Positions 25,636-39,800 of a stretch of DNA of 64,000 bases are shown one piece after another. The position numbers and the translations under genes are program-made. This stretch comes from Cucumis sativus (taxonomy: Eukaryota > Streptophyta > Magnoliopsida > Cucurbitales > Cucurbitaceae), in the NCBI RefSeq assembly GCF_000004075.3, contig NC_026661.2, forward strand, positions 3,410,001 to 3,474,000, written 5' to 3'. The notes below the pieces were generated by a model, which was not told the DNA's origin, ran no database searches, and saw only the letters and a list, made by a program, of their open reading frames with translations. The first letter of the stretch is position 1, and each line of letters starts with the position of its first letter.

Positions 25636-28600
25636 AATATTATATTTTAATTTTTTAAACTCAATATTAATTAACTAACCTATTTTATGTAAAATAAAAC
25701 AAGAAAAGAGAAAACTCAGTGTCATGAAAGGAAATAAAAAATCGTTGTAGGTGAAAAACAAGGATATAAACATGAGTTTTAAAGATAAGTACTCATGATT
25801 TTAACGTAGAAAATACTCCAACCAAAAGTTTTTTAAAGTTTAAATTAAACTTGTATGATAGGAACTAAATTTGACCGAACTCCAATTTAGATTCGACCAA
25901 AAAAGGATTCAATGTGACCATATGATTTGGGTATTCTAAAAAGAAGAGATTAATTGGTGTCATCCATTGGAATGCTTGAATTGGGGTTGCATTGCATAAG
26001 CACCGTAACCGATGTACAGCCGGAAAATCGTGCGACCATCAACAAGCCGTCCGCCCTAAACCCGTTTGGCCCATAATGGTTTCGCCTTTGACTCTGACGT
26101 TGCTATCCAATTTTTTCTTCTTCTCTTTTCTTTTTTTAATCTTACATCCATAATGCAAACATATATTTTAGTTGTTTAGCATTTTTTCTTTGTAAAAATA
26201 TATTCAAATTGGTGTCCTTTTTTTCATGCAAAAATTATTATTATTAGTATTTACCTAATTCCATCAAATTTATGATTGATTGTTTCAACCAAATAAGTTT
26301 TAAAAATTAGGTTGATAATGGAGACTTGTTATTTTTCCAAAAATAAAAATAAAAATACAAGATGAACGTATGAAATATATTTAAAAAAGTATGAATACAT
26401 TTGATACACTTTTAATATATAATTGATACACTTCATACACTAAAATGTATTATATGTATAAGATGGAAAAGATGTGTGACATATTTTAAATATCTTATTT
26501 TTTGCTATAGAGACGTAACTTTCTTTAAAAGTATAATACTGCAAATGATAGAAATTAAAAGAGGAAAACCATCTTTTAAAAAATCTATATCGAAAATTCC
26601 TATCAACAAAAGTCATAGGAATTAGTATGAAAAATTAACAAAACTTCTTCCACCTATGAAACAACAAACTAATTAGAGACTCAACCATTTTATAGAATAC
26701 AAAATCTACACCTAAACAATAAAACTTGACACCAGGTTCAAAAAAATTGAAAGTATAAAAGACTATTTATTTGTTACACACTCTAGAGACAAACGGTTAG
26801 TTTTGTGAAAGAAAGTTAAAAACACAAAGTAGTTTTTAATCTATTTTTAAATAAAACCTATGAAAACTAATAAATTCATAAAAATTTCCCAATATCATAT
26901 TGTTTTTATGCGTCCTCTTATGTTCATATGTTTATGATATCTAAATGATAAAAATAATAATAATGGATCTCTCAAGATTTCAATATAATTTCCTTTTAAT
27001 TTATCGAAGTGTGGTTTGAAATATTCAATAACAAATACTTTCTTGAATTGGTCAAGCTTCTATATATAATGTGTCCTCTATGTTCAAAATTTAAATAAAT
27101 ATATCTTACCAATTTATAATTATTTCATTCAAAATCACGTAAATAAATGAGCAGAGAAAAAGGAAAATAGAAGACAAGAAGGTGAAAATCTAAAACCATA
27201 ATTATATATTAATTTGATTCCAACATTTTTTCTTAACTTTTGCCTTTCAAAAAAAATTATGATAATTTTAAAATTTACATGCTTATATTAAAAAAAAATA
27301 CCATTACAAATACAATTCAATTTGATATAAGTTTGTATTTTTATTTTTGATGAATATTTATACGTCTCTTAACCTTCTCGTATATTTCATATTTTTAAAT
27401 TTAATTGACAATTTTTTATCTTTTTATATTCCGTTGGAACCAAAGATTCAATGGTTGCATGGTCAAATGACAAAAAAGAGTTTATAAAGACTAAAAAAAT
27501 AAATTATCTCACTTGATTTGAAATGGAAAGAAAATGTCATATTTCATCTCATATATATATATAATTCTAATCTTCAATTATTTTATCGATCCACTATCCA
27601 TCTCCCATGAATTTGTCAATCAATAAATAATAAGGTTTTAAATTACAAACTTTCATTGTTTCTGATCTAACTTAATACAAAATTGAAATGTAGAGTATCA
27701 AAATCTATTTGGTAAAGATTTTATTCCTAATTTTAGGTTGTTTTCTTCTCAAATTCAAATTCATCCTACTGTGTTCTCACATTAATTTTAAGAACAAATA
27801 GAAGATTTTTCTTTTCCTTTTTAAGTTCTTTAAATTGAGTTTTGATAAACTTATAATTGACCCTTGTAAGCTTAAATTTTAACAATCAACGAGTTTTCAT
27901 AGTTTGATTTGTAGTTTTTCTAAGGTTTTAAAATAAATTATATAAATTTAATTATTTCCATTTTAAATTTGTTAATCTATTAATTCTTACTGATATTTTT
28001 TAAAACCAAGTCCAGTTTTGAAGATTAAAAAAATATAGTTTTAAATTTTTTTTATATATATATAATTTAGTTTAGAATTCAACTCTTCCATGGAATCTTG
28101 ATAAGAAAGCAAGAAGGAAATCTAACTTAATTTTAAATTTGAATTTTTCTTGAAAGAAAAAAAATTGTGATTCAACTTTTCTTCATATTAAATGGAATGA
28201 AGGAAAAGAATCATCCTTTTACCTAATTAGTTTGCTATGTCACAACTTATTTTAAAGACATGGATTAGGTACAAATTGGATTGTATAGAGCTGATTATAT
28301 ATAATTGTCACTTTCCAATTCCATCCATAATTTTAATTAGTTGGTTTCTAAAAGGAAAATGACACAATACAAACTGATCACTCTATACTAATTGGATATA
28401 ATTTGAATAAGACTTTGCTTCAATTTTTGACTTTTTTTCTTTTCTTTTTTGTTCATGGGGAGCATTTTGGTCCACTTTAATGTGATTTCTGTATGCATGT
28501 TATATATATATTATTTAATCATCTATAAAGTCTTTGCCTTAATCTCCAATCAATGATCAGAAATAACATTATTCTTTCCATCTACGTCTACTACATTCAA

Positions 28601-31462
28601 TCATGTTCCCTTTGACACGTTAATTTTTTTATACAATAGAAGTAGCTAGGAGGATTTGAATTATATAACCTATTAAAAAATATGATCTCGAATTTTTATT
28701 CACCCGTTAGTTTAAACTTTTGAGTCAATCTCGATATTTTAAGATAATATCATTAATAATATAATTTCTATTTGGTTAAGTTTTCTTCATGTAACAATCT
28801 CACAAATAATTAAGTAAAAGATGAGTGTTAGATGATACGACGTTAAACTTATCTTTCACTCATGAGATCAAGTTTTTTAAACCTTATAAAATTGTTAATT
28901 AATAATTAACACAAAATTTACATTTCAATAAGTGTTGTAATAATAATTTTAATTTATTTTCTCCACTAGGAAAAAAAACAAATGCAAATTTTGGCCCATT
29001 CCTTCAGCTATGATTAAAATCTCGCAGTTTGGTTTGGTAAAATGATTTAATGAGTTATGTATTAAATAACTCAACTTCAACTGTGTTTATTATTATAATT
29101 TTTCACAGTTATAAAAAAAAATTATTTTGTTCTTTTCCTCTTTTTTACATTGATTGGAAAACTCTACCTTACAACAACACTTAGCACCATAAAAACATTT
29201 TTTTTTTTAATTTCAACATATTACATATTACCTTTAAACTTCACAACTCAACTTTAACTCCAACACCTTAAACAACTTCATTTTACAGCTTTCAAAACAA
29301 TCTTTCTGGTGTATACAACCCAAAACCTTTTTGGGTTCTTGTCTAATGATATGTGTATGTATATTAAAATCCCAATGACGATCTCTATTTTTTCTTACCA
29401 TAATATGCAATGTTTTTTTTGTCTAAAAAGTGAGATCTTGTTCATCTTGTTTCAATGTACAAAGTTCCATGTCAAACAACCATGATGAATGTAAGAAATA
29501 ATGCAATATTTCAACATTATGATAATAATAATCCAAATCCACCCCATATTGGATATGATTCTATGAACTAAAACTATTCATTTTGTCCCTACATTTTTTT
29601 TTTCTAAATGCCACTTTCTTTGATACTTAATTTGTTTTTTGTGCATGAAACAAGCTAAGTCAACACGTAACACCCAATTAAAACCTCTCATTCTCTCTCT
29701 CCAAAATTCTTTTCTTCCTTGTGTTAATCATTCTCTAATATTCTCTAATCAAATATCGTTATGATCTTTTTTAAAAATATATATAAATTAAATGTACGTG
29801 GATCGACATTGATTCAACATCTTTTGTGATAGGATTTTGAGAAAATGTCAATTAAATATAACTTTGGTACATTTAAAAAAGTTTTCTTAAATTTTAAGTT
29901 AGTGTGATATTGTATAAAGATGAAAGGTTTAAAATATATACGAAAATATGGAAAACTCAAACAAACATAAATGTTCTCTCTGTTCAAATAAAGATGTTAG
30001 TATTTAATTTTCGATGTAAAAAAATGATATGCATTCTAATTCTAAACTATGCTTATTATACTTATAACATATATATATATACAAACACATCATGACACTA
30101 ATAAATATATTTAGCGCCACATTAGTCCTTTGGTACACAATTGAGATGGGATGATCAATTTAAACTTCATCAACTTATTTTTAAATTATGTTCATATCGA
30201 TTTGTAAACCTTTCACAAGTGAAATAATGATAGAATTCGGAGACGTTTGGGATAAAAACTCAAGTTGCTAACTCATCATAGAACTATAAAGAGTTAATAA
30301 ATTATAGAATTGATATTGTACAAACTCTCTGGTGGCCAAATAAGGCATGGAGTTAATGGAACACTCTACTCCAATGGATCTTGTTTTGCCTAATTTGATC
30401 ACATAGTCCATGCCCAACAAATCTAACTTAGGGTACATTAAAATGGTAATGCTATTATCTAATATTTAATTTATGCATTTTTTAATCTATTTTGTACACT
30501 GAATATTTATTATAATTTATTGATAATTTTAGTTGTTATTTTGTTTCTTCTTCTTTTAAATCACGATTTAGATAGGCTTGTATAACTTAATTTTTAGATT
30601 TATTATTTATCATTACGAAGTTAACATGTAGAAACTATATATTTGAAAAAATGTAAATACTGTATGGAATGCTGAGTTATGCCAAAGTCCAAAGGTGTAT
30701 TCAGTATAATTTAAATCAAGTGTTTGTTAAATTTGTTATTTGATTTCACTAATGGAAACTTAATTATTTATATTGTTTAGCTTATAAGTAATTAAGTGCA
30801 GTTAAGAACCTACAGACTATACTTTTATCCCATAAGCTTTTATTATTATTATCAGTACTATTGATATAAATCAGTTGAAAGGTCATGGCTTCAATATGTT
30901 ACCAAATAGGTAAACAAGAGAATATGACACAATAAAAAAGAATTTGTAAATACAGTAAAATTTCAAAAGTTTATTAACAATAGATTTAGGTGCATGGTAG
31001 AATCTTTTGCTACGAAGTGTTACTCACGATCACGATGATAATATAATAATGCTCTATTTATTTTAGGTTATATGAATTATATTTTTGAGTTGACAAATAT
31101 ATGGTTAGGTTTCTACATGATTGGGCAAATAGGGGGGGTCTTCCTACTCAAACCTTTCTCTTTGTTAAAAGGAAAAAATGAAAAAGTCAAGACTCCAACT
31201 TGGATTGTTTGATTTGATGATACTCATAGTTTTTCACCTCCAAAAATTCTGCTATTTCCCTCACAACCAAACAAATTTTATGAAGTGGAGAAAACCGCGT
31301 TTTTATTAGCAGCAAACTTTGAATTTTTATACCCTTTTACAATCCCACATTATCTCTCTCTCTCTCCCTCACATGCACACACTATATTCTTTCTTTCAAA
31401 TAATACTCATATATAATAATAATATGAGTTTGTATCAAGATTTGAATATTATTTCTGCTCTC

Positions 31463-31470
31463 TATAAATA
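31463..31470 (+). promoter_or_regulatory. TATA box of the peroxidase gene
   Basis: TATAAATA sits 85 bp before the ATG at 31555, preceded by a CT-rich stretch (31,345-31,375). Transcription would be expected to start near 31,495-31,500, giving a leader of about 55-60 nt. Confidence 0.7.
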
Positions 31471-31554
31471 CATCGAACTCTCAGACCAAATAATCCTCAC
31501 ACTCTAACCTTCTTCTTATATTACATATTCTCTGTTCTTCATCTTTGTTCCCTG

Positions 31555-33357
<1,803 letters not shown>

Positions 33358-35180
33358 TTAATCTTAAATGAATTATTAATTAAAGAGTAAGATCAGATTT
33401 ATATAATAGTTAATTGATTACAAAATAATAAAGATGCTTTTTACACAGAAAAATAGGACAAAAAGTTTACTTATTTTGAGTTACTTTCTTTGGTTTCTAC
33501 GTATGTTGTAGAATATTTCTCTACCAATTGAAGGATTAAATGCCAAAAGTAATGAAATCTAATCTTGTTTTATAGTCTTTGACTCATTCATTCCTCTCTT
33601 CAATTATATATTGAAGTCACCCCTTTAATTTCATTATTATTATTATTATTATTACTATTTTCTTTTCTTGCTAACAACCTCTTAAATTAATTAATTATTT
33701 TGACGTATGTATACGATACAAATACCAAATTTTATTGTATGAAGTACATATACGATATACATACATATGTGAACGAGTCAATTTTGATTGTAATCACACT
33801 ATAATTATATTTTTAATCAATTTGACTTAATCATTATTAGTATTTTTAATGGGTCAAAATGTGTTAGTAAACTCCCTTAATGGATATGTTTGTATACAAA
33901 TTTTCCTAACACTTTGAAAACTGTATACTTATTGCTCTCACACATTCTTATTAAATAAGAGATTGGATAGTTCATAGATACAGTGGAGGTTACTGTTGTC
34001 ATCTTCATGCAATATAATCCCTTTAATCAAATAAAAAAATATTAAAATTATAAAATTCTTAAAAGAAAATTTAATATCGAGTAAAATATAATTCGACTAT
34101 TAAGTGATATGTATAATTTTTTGTAGGTGACATAATGAATAGGGGTGTTAAGAAAATCGATAATCTGAAAAGTCTAATCAACTGAAACTCAATCTATAGT
34201 GTTTGGATTGAGTTGAGATAAAAAAAATAAAAATAAAAATAAAAATTATGGGTCGATATGATTCATCGATTCACAAAAAAATAATCGAACCAACCAAAAC
34301 TTATTATTAATTTTTTAAAAACTTTAACTAAAGGACTTCCTATCCATGACTAAAGTTTAGTGGTTTTTGTTTAAATTGTATTTGGAATTTTCTTAACTCA
34401 ATTCACGTTCTTTCGTATATTTTAGCGGAAAGAAACGTTCCTTTACCCTTTTAAATTTTAATATTATATTGAGTCAACTTAAACCTTTAATTTTTATAAA
34501 TATATCAATTTATGTGAACATTGTGTGATTAACGTTTTAATTTTGTAATATAATTGAATAAACTTTTATAAGTGAATCAATTTAGAATATCAAGTAAGAT
34601 TTATTTTGAAAATTAATTGAGAGATAGTTCTTCTAGATCTTCATCTAAATGTTGATATGTATGTTCATTGTGCGTTGGAGAAAAGTTGTGAGTGTTGGTT
34701 AGATTCTTTGTTAGACATATGATCGTCGTTGTTCGGTTTGATTTGACCATTAATTTGGAGGTCATATTCTGCAATATAATTAAATATTGTGCTTATATTA
34801 TGCAAATAGATTCATTTATATCATGGTTGATGATTTCCTATGCAGTGATGAACTTGGATGACTCCTCAAGTTATATCTTTTAAGGTGTAGATAGATCTAT
34901 TTAAGTTATGGTTGATGATTATTCAGTTCAAAAAGGGCTTAAACAGCTCGTCAATTCCTAAACCTCTAAATAATCCCTAAAATAACATAATTAAGTTTTT
35001 ATTCTTTAAATTATTTCAAATAAGCCCAAAAACAATTTTAAATCTTCCAAATTTATTCTAAAGTATATTTTTTTGAGGTAAGACATCTTATAGTTCCAAA
35101 ATAGTCTTTAAAAAATAGCTTCAAATTAATTTAAAAACATAAATTGAAAAAATTATAAATAAATAAATCTTTTAACGACG
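33358..35180. other. Intergenic region downstream of the peroxidase gene
   Basis: The peroxidase 3'UTR probably ends near 33,450-33,500. The rest is AT-rich. A TAGGGGTGTTAAG motif at about 34,139, followed by AACTGAAACTCAATC and TTGGATTGAGTTGAG fold-back sequence, suggests another decayed hAT-type MITE (34,139-34,310). No gene is seen. Confidence 0.5.
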
Positions 35181-35189
35181 GGCAAAAGA

Positions 35190-35640
35190 TATCATACATC
35201 ATCTTCTTCCTTCGGCCCACCAACTTTCCGCAAGTGTCTCTATTTTTCAGCAGCTTCTTTCAAGATGTTAAGCTTCGATTTCATCCAATCCAACCTCAAA
35301 ACCTCTAAAAATTTCTTCCACAAAACTCATTAACTACTTTTAAATTAAATTACTCAATAGGTCAGAGTTCCCAAATTACCTCCTGCAATCCCAAATTTCA
35401 GAAAATCCAATTGCTCTGTTAAACCAAAAAGAAAAAAGAAAAACTGCCTAAGCAATCCTTCCTGAATTTGCTCTTCTCCAGTAGCCCTCGAGAACCTTTC
35501 GTACTCGATTCTCTTCAACTTTTGTGAAGGAAGTTTTTCAATTTCTGAGAGAAATTCTTCAAATTCTCCACGGGTACACACCCTGTACATCCTTCCATTC
35601 ATAAATTCTACACCCAATTTCTTGCATAATTCTTACCATG
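35190..35640 (-). pseudogene. Unidentified coding-like fragment, probably a gene relic
   Basis: On the minus strand a charged, protein-like frame runs from about 35617 (FMNGRMYRVCTRGEFEEFLSE, then EKLPSQKLKRIEYERFSRA) to a possible donor (GGAG|GTAATT near 35,377). After about 80 bp and an acceptor-like GTGGAAG, a second frame reads KFLEVLRLDWMKSKLNILKE and hits a stop near 35,260. The mixed charged composition is unlike the flanking AT-rich DNA. There is no good start codon or promoter, and the frame contains a Phe run (FFFFLFG). I do not recognise the family. It could be the last exons of a decayed gene or a captured gene fragment. Confidence 0.35.
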
Positions 35641-36143
35641 GGTGTAAATTCAAACCTCATTATTTCGTGTAAGATCGGGATTAAGGAGAGAATTCTTTCA
35701 TACATAGAGTATTAAGAATTTTTCATGTATTTTTTTAATACAGTTGGGATGAGAGATTCATACCATAAATCTCATTTGCCAATTAAGTCAAGCTTAATAA
35801 TTGAGTGATTTTAACAATCCAAATTCTACTTAATGTTTATTGTAATATGGCAAGTAGGAGTTTGAAGATTTGAATTTTTAATTTCAAAGAAAGAATACAT
35901 TCCTATCGTTTAAAATATACAAAATATCCTTAAACTTTGAAGTGTATTTCGAACTTTAAAAAGTTTAATTTTAACTTTGAATAAAAATTCACACATGGCA
36001 TTCATTCAACTATCCATATAATTATTGTACTAAAATTAGCACGATTATAAAATTTGTAAAACGTAAATTTTGTCATTTATTTATAACACCATTCACAAAA
36101 ATTGGAACAAAAGAAAAAGTAAAAGTTACCAACAAAGTTGGTG

Positions 36144-36800
36144 TTATCTGACAGTTGAAGCGACGGTATGAGCCCAGAATTTGAGATGGTGTTTGATATC
36201 CATTTCAGTTGCTCCTAAACTTGGAACTCTCCATTTCATCAAAATCATTTTTTCATTTTCTTCTTCAATAGCTTTCCAAGCTTCAGATAAGTATGGCCTT
36301 CTCAAAACCCCATTTTCACTCCTTTTTTCCTCTGTTTTTTTGGGCCCTAATCTGTGTAACCCTGGAATTATTGAACCCAAATTTGAATCATTTTTATCCT
36401 CTTCACTAAACACAAATCCCAAATCCATAAATCCTTTCAACTCTTCAAATTCCAAGTCTGATAAACTCTTACTCAGCCCTTTCCCCTTTTTCTTTCTTCT
36501 AATTTTATCTTCATTCCCTTCCAACTTCTTCTTCTTCTTCTTCGTCGCTTGTCCTTCTTCGTTTCCCCCAAATTCCGTTACCTTACCCGAAAGAATGGTT
36601 TCCAGCTTTTGGTTGGAGTTAAGGGCGGTTTCGGGTGGTGGGAAATCCTTGGAGTTTAGAAGATACTCGCTTTGAGATCTCATCTTCAGTACTTGCTTTA
36701 CAGGACTTTGAAAGCAGGTTTTTAAATGCTGTTTCCTGGAGAATATAGCCCGTTGAAACCAGAAGAGATCAAAAAGTGGGAGGATTTCTTCGGCTGCCAT
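36144..36800 (-). CDS. DUF1685 family protein (218 aa, intronless)
   Basis: This is a small plant-specific protein of unknown biochemical role. The DUF1685 core is clear: SKSLSDLEFEELKGFMDLGF at about 110-130, then LGSIIPGLHRLG at 141-152. RPYLSEAW (168-175) and a C-terminal helix DIKHHLKFWAHTVAS (201-215) follow, all in the family's usual order. A lysine-rich segment (87-107) could serve as a nuclear localisation signal. There is no signal peptide or membrane segment. The start at 36800 (MAAEEILPLFDLFWF) has a good context and a CT/GA-rich leader upstream. The length is normal for the family. Confidence 0.88.
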   Translation of the reverse strand: MAAEEILPLFDLFWFQRAIFSRKQHLKTCFQSPVKQVLKMRSQSEYLLNSKDFPPPETALNSNQKLETILSGKVTEFGGNEEGQATKKKKKKLEGNEDKIRRKKKGKGLSKSLSDLEFEELKGFMDLGFVFSEEDKNDSNLGSIIPGLHRLGPKKTEEKRSENGVLRRPYLSEAWKAIEEENEKMILMKWRVPSLGATEMDIKHHLKFWAHTVASTVR

Positions 36801-36899
36801 TGTTGTGTTGGTGAGAGAGAACGGAGTTTCTAAACAGTTATATAGATAAGGAAGAAGAAGCTAGAAAAAGAAGCTTTAATGATTAAAACAGATTAATGA

Positions 36900-39800
36900 A
36901 CTTTTCTTTTTTCAAATAATGATTTAAATACTTCTTTTAGTTTCTTTATTTTATTTTTTTAGGTTTGATTTATTTTAGTTATTATTTTTCAAAACTATAC
37001 TTTTATTTATTTTCTATTCTTATACTTTTTAGATTTTTTATTTATTGATTCCTAGTAGATTTGAACTAAAAAATAGTTTAGTTAAAACTATCTAGTTGTC
37101 CTGAATGAATATGTGAAATTCTAACAAATACAATAGTCTAAAGATGATTTTTAAAATTTTGGAAGGATAAAAATGAGGTAAGGTATAGAGACAAAGTATT
37201 TATATAGTAAATAAAAGAGAAAAATGGTTGTTGGTTGGGATAATTACATTAATACCCCTGAAATGGAGCACTTATTGGGGGTATAATAATAAAGCACGTT
37301 TGTTGATCAATTATTAATGTTTTGCATTGAAAGCTACAATCATTGGAGGGTATCATATAATATATAGTCAATGGGAATTAAGCATGAGGGAGTTTTTTGT
37401 AATTATCAATGAATTTTCCACCACTTAAGTGGAAATTATCATCACCTAATAATGTCGATTTTATTTATTATAACCAATTGGTCAATTCCACGTTCTACCA
37501 ATTATAATCAATTGGGCAAATGCATGTGATCATTTTGTACCCATCCATTTTAATCATTGCTTTCTATTTACTTTTTATCATTTTTTGTTTCTTAAAAAAA
37601 CAAAATATTATAGTTTTTTTTTTTTTACTTTCAATCTTATAATTATTTTATATTTTTCATTAATTTTATAGTTACGTATCTACTTATTCCATCGTTATTT
37701 ATTTTATGCATAATTTAGAAACTTTAGGGGAAACCTTCCACAAACCTGTTTCGATTGAGCACATTTACGTGTTTTATTAATCAACTAATCACTCATGCAT
37801 TTACAAGATATGTGAACCATAAGAAATTTTCAATCAAACCTAAGTATTGCATAATGTTATTTAAATTTAAAATTTTAAAAACTATAATATTTACTGCTAC
37901 AGATTTGAGTTGATTGTTATAATTTTTTAGTTCGAGTATTTGATTGAAACAATAATTATATTTAGTACATTTTACTAAAGTTTGTGTAATTAAGTTTGCT
38001 CCATTTCGTATAATGCAGGGATAATTATAGGAAGTCTTTTGGATTTTATATAGGAGAGTTGTTAAACTCTATCCTACTTTTTTTTTTTTTTTTTTGCAGG
38101 TCTTTGATGTTGCAAACGCTATTAATATTGTTTATTTTTGTCACATCTCTCGAAAAATAAGAGAAATCTATGGTTTCTAATAAAGTTTCTCGTCTTATAT
38201 GATTAGGGGTTTGAGTGTGGTTAGTTTTGGTGGTTTTGTTTGGCCTTATAAAAATCGTAATGAAAAGCAACTTACATATAAAATTAAATTGCTAACAACT
38301 TTGTGTTGTTATTTATTTGTTTATTTTGTTAAAAGTTTGGGTACAACCAATGAGAAGCCATAAACTTTTTGGAATTGATTCCAATTGGTCCCCCGCACTA
38401 ATATTAAAAGTAGCACGTGATTCACACAATTTTGTTTTTATAGTGCAACAACAAAAAGCAATTTTAACATATGGTTACAATCTGAACTACATTTATCTTT
38501 CTATACCTTAATTTCTTTCGTTAGGAAAGAAAAGAAATGGTTTTAAAATACACTCGCTCCAGACAAAAGTGTCACGAATGAATTTGAATGTGAGAAATTC
38601 ACAATGAGTTTAAGTATATATTTTTCATAAAGAAATAAAACAAAATCTAAACATCAAACATCAAATGGACCCAATTTCAGATAGATTTTAGTTCTTACTT
38701 TCAACCAAGTCCAAGCAATTTAATTTCATGGGCCTGGGATGAATCTAAACCGTATCTTATGAATTTGATCAAGTGTAACGTCATCCTTATAATCTGATAA
38801 AATACTATTTTTGTTTGAAAAAGAAATATCCATCAGTTTTTAGAAGTTTAACGTTTTGATGTAATGTATATCATATAAATTATGATTATTGTATATTTGT
38901 ACTCATGTAAATGAATGAATTTTAATACATAAAGCTATAAACTTAAACTTGTCAGAGCGAACATAACTCAATTAACATAAAATATGTATTTTTAATGATG
39001 GGGAGATCTATAATTTAAATATTTCGTTTTTATTTTATCAAGAAAGAAAATAATTATTTTCTTTAGGTTTGAATGTATGTCGGGTATAATATTATATTGT
39101 TTTTAATGTATAGAATGGTGTTAAATGATGAATAACTTTATAGAGTCAAAATTGAAATGATTTTGTTTCGGAAAAAATGGTGGATAACAGTTAGGTATAT
39201 TTGAAGGATAGTGTGAGACTTCAACTCACAATCATCAATGAAATGGAATTCATGTTATAAATAATTACGTTAGATTATATTTAGAATAACAAAACCACTT
39301 CCTACACTGGAAAATAAAATCAATATGACATCTAAATTTGAAAAAATATCCATTGAATAAAAACTCTTTATAATTTTGGACATGGAAAATTTTCAAAATT
39401 ATAAAAGATTTTCGGTGTCAATATTTGAATTTATTTTACTATTTTTAAAAATGATTCGTATGTAATTCATTATTATTTTAAAATGGTCACGCAAGTACTT
39501 TTAAGTAATGTTTCAACTTTTGGAGAGTATATTCGTTGAGCCCATTAAAGCCCATTGCATACCACAAGCCAATTTGTAGTACGCAAGAAAGCCCATTTGA
39601 GAAGGCTAATGCTTTTTTTTTTTTTTGTTTCTCTTCTATTCTTTTCTATAATTTAGAACCATTAATCATGTGAGAGAGGAGGTTTAATTAATTAATTTAA
39701 TACTTTAAAATTTTGAGAATGAACATAGCTTAGCAGTAGGTAACGGTATTTTCTTCGATCTTCACTTTAGTTTTATTGTCAAAATAGAATACTTCATTTA

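Larger units (their letters stand above)
16240..31300. other. Gene-poor AT-rich block between MAX2 and the peroxidase gene
   Basis: About 15 kb carries no coding sequence I can support. Frames are short, and the sequence is dominated by A/T runs. Recognisable patches are listed separately: a diverged tandem repeat (16.92-17.04 kb), a MITE-like element (21.74-22.07 kb), an LTR-like start (23.5 kb), a TA microsatellite (24.2 kb), a palindrome (25.6 kb) and a GC-rich island (26.0 kb). Stretches at 17.70-18.72 and 20.22-20.76 kb are less AT-rich and might be exons of an unannotated transcript, but no coherent gene could be assembled. Confidence 0.6.

Noticed and set aside
31341..31352. ATCCCACATTA in the peroxidase promoter as a second snRNA USE
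   Set aside because: It differs from the consensus at the last bases, and no snRNA follows at the right distance.
36181..36675. 164-codon plus-strand frame opposite the DUF1685 gene
   Set aside because: It is a mirror frame of a gene with clear family motifs. The Phe/Ser runs come from the antisense of the lysine-rich stretch.
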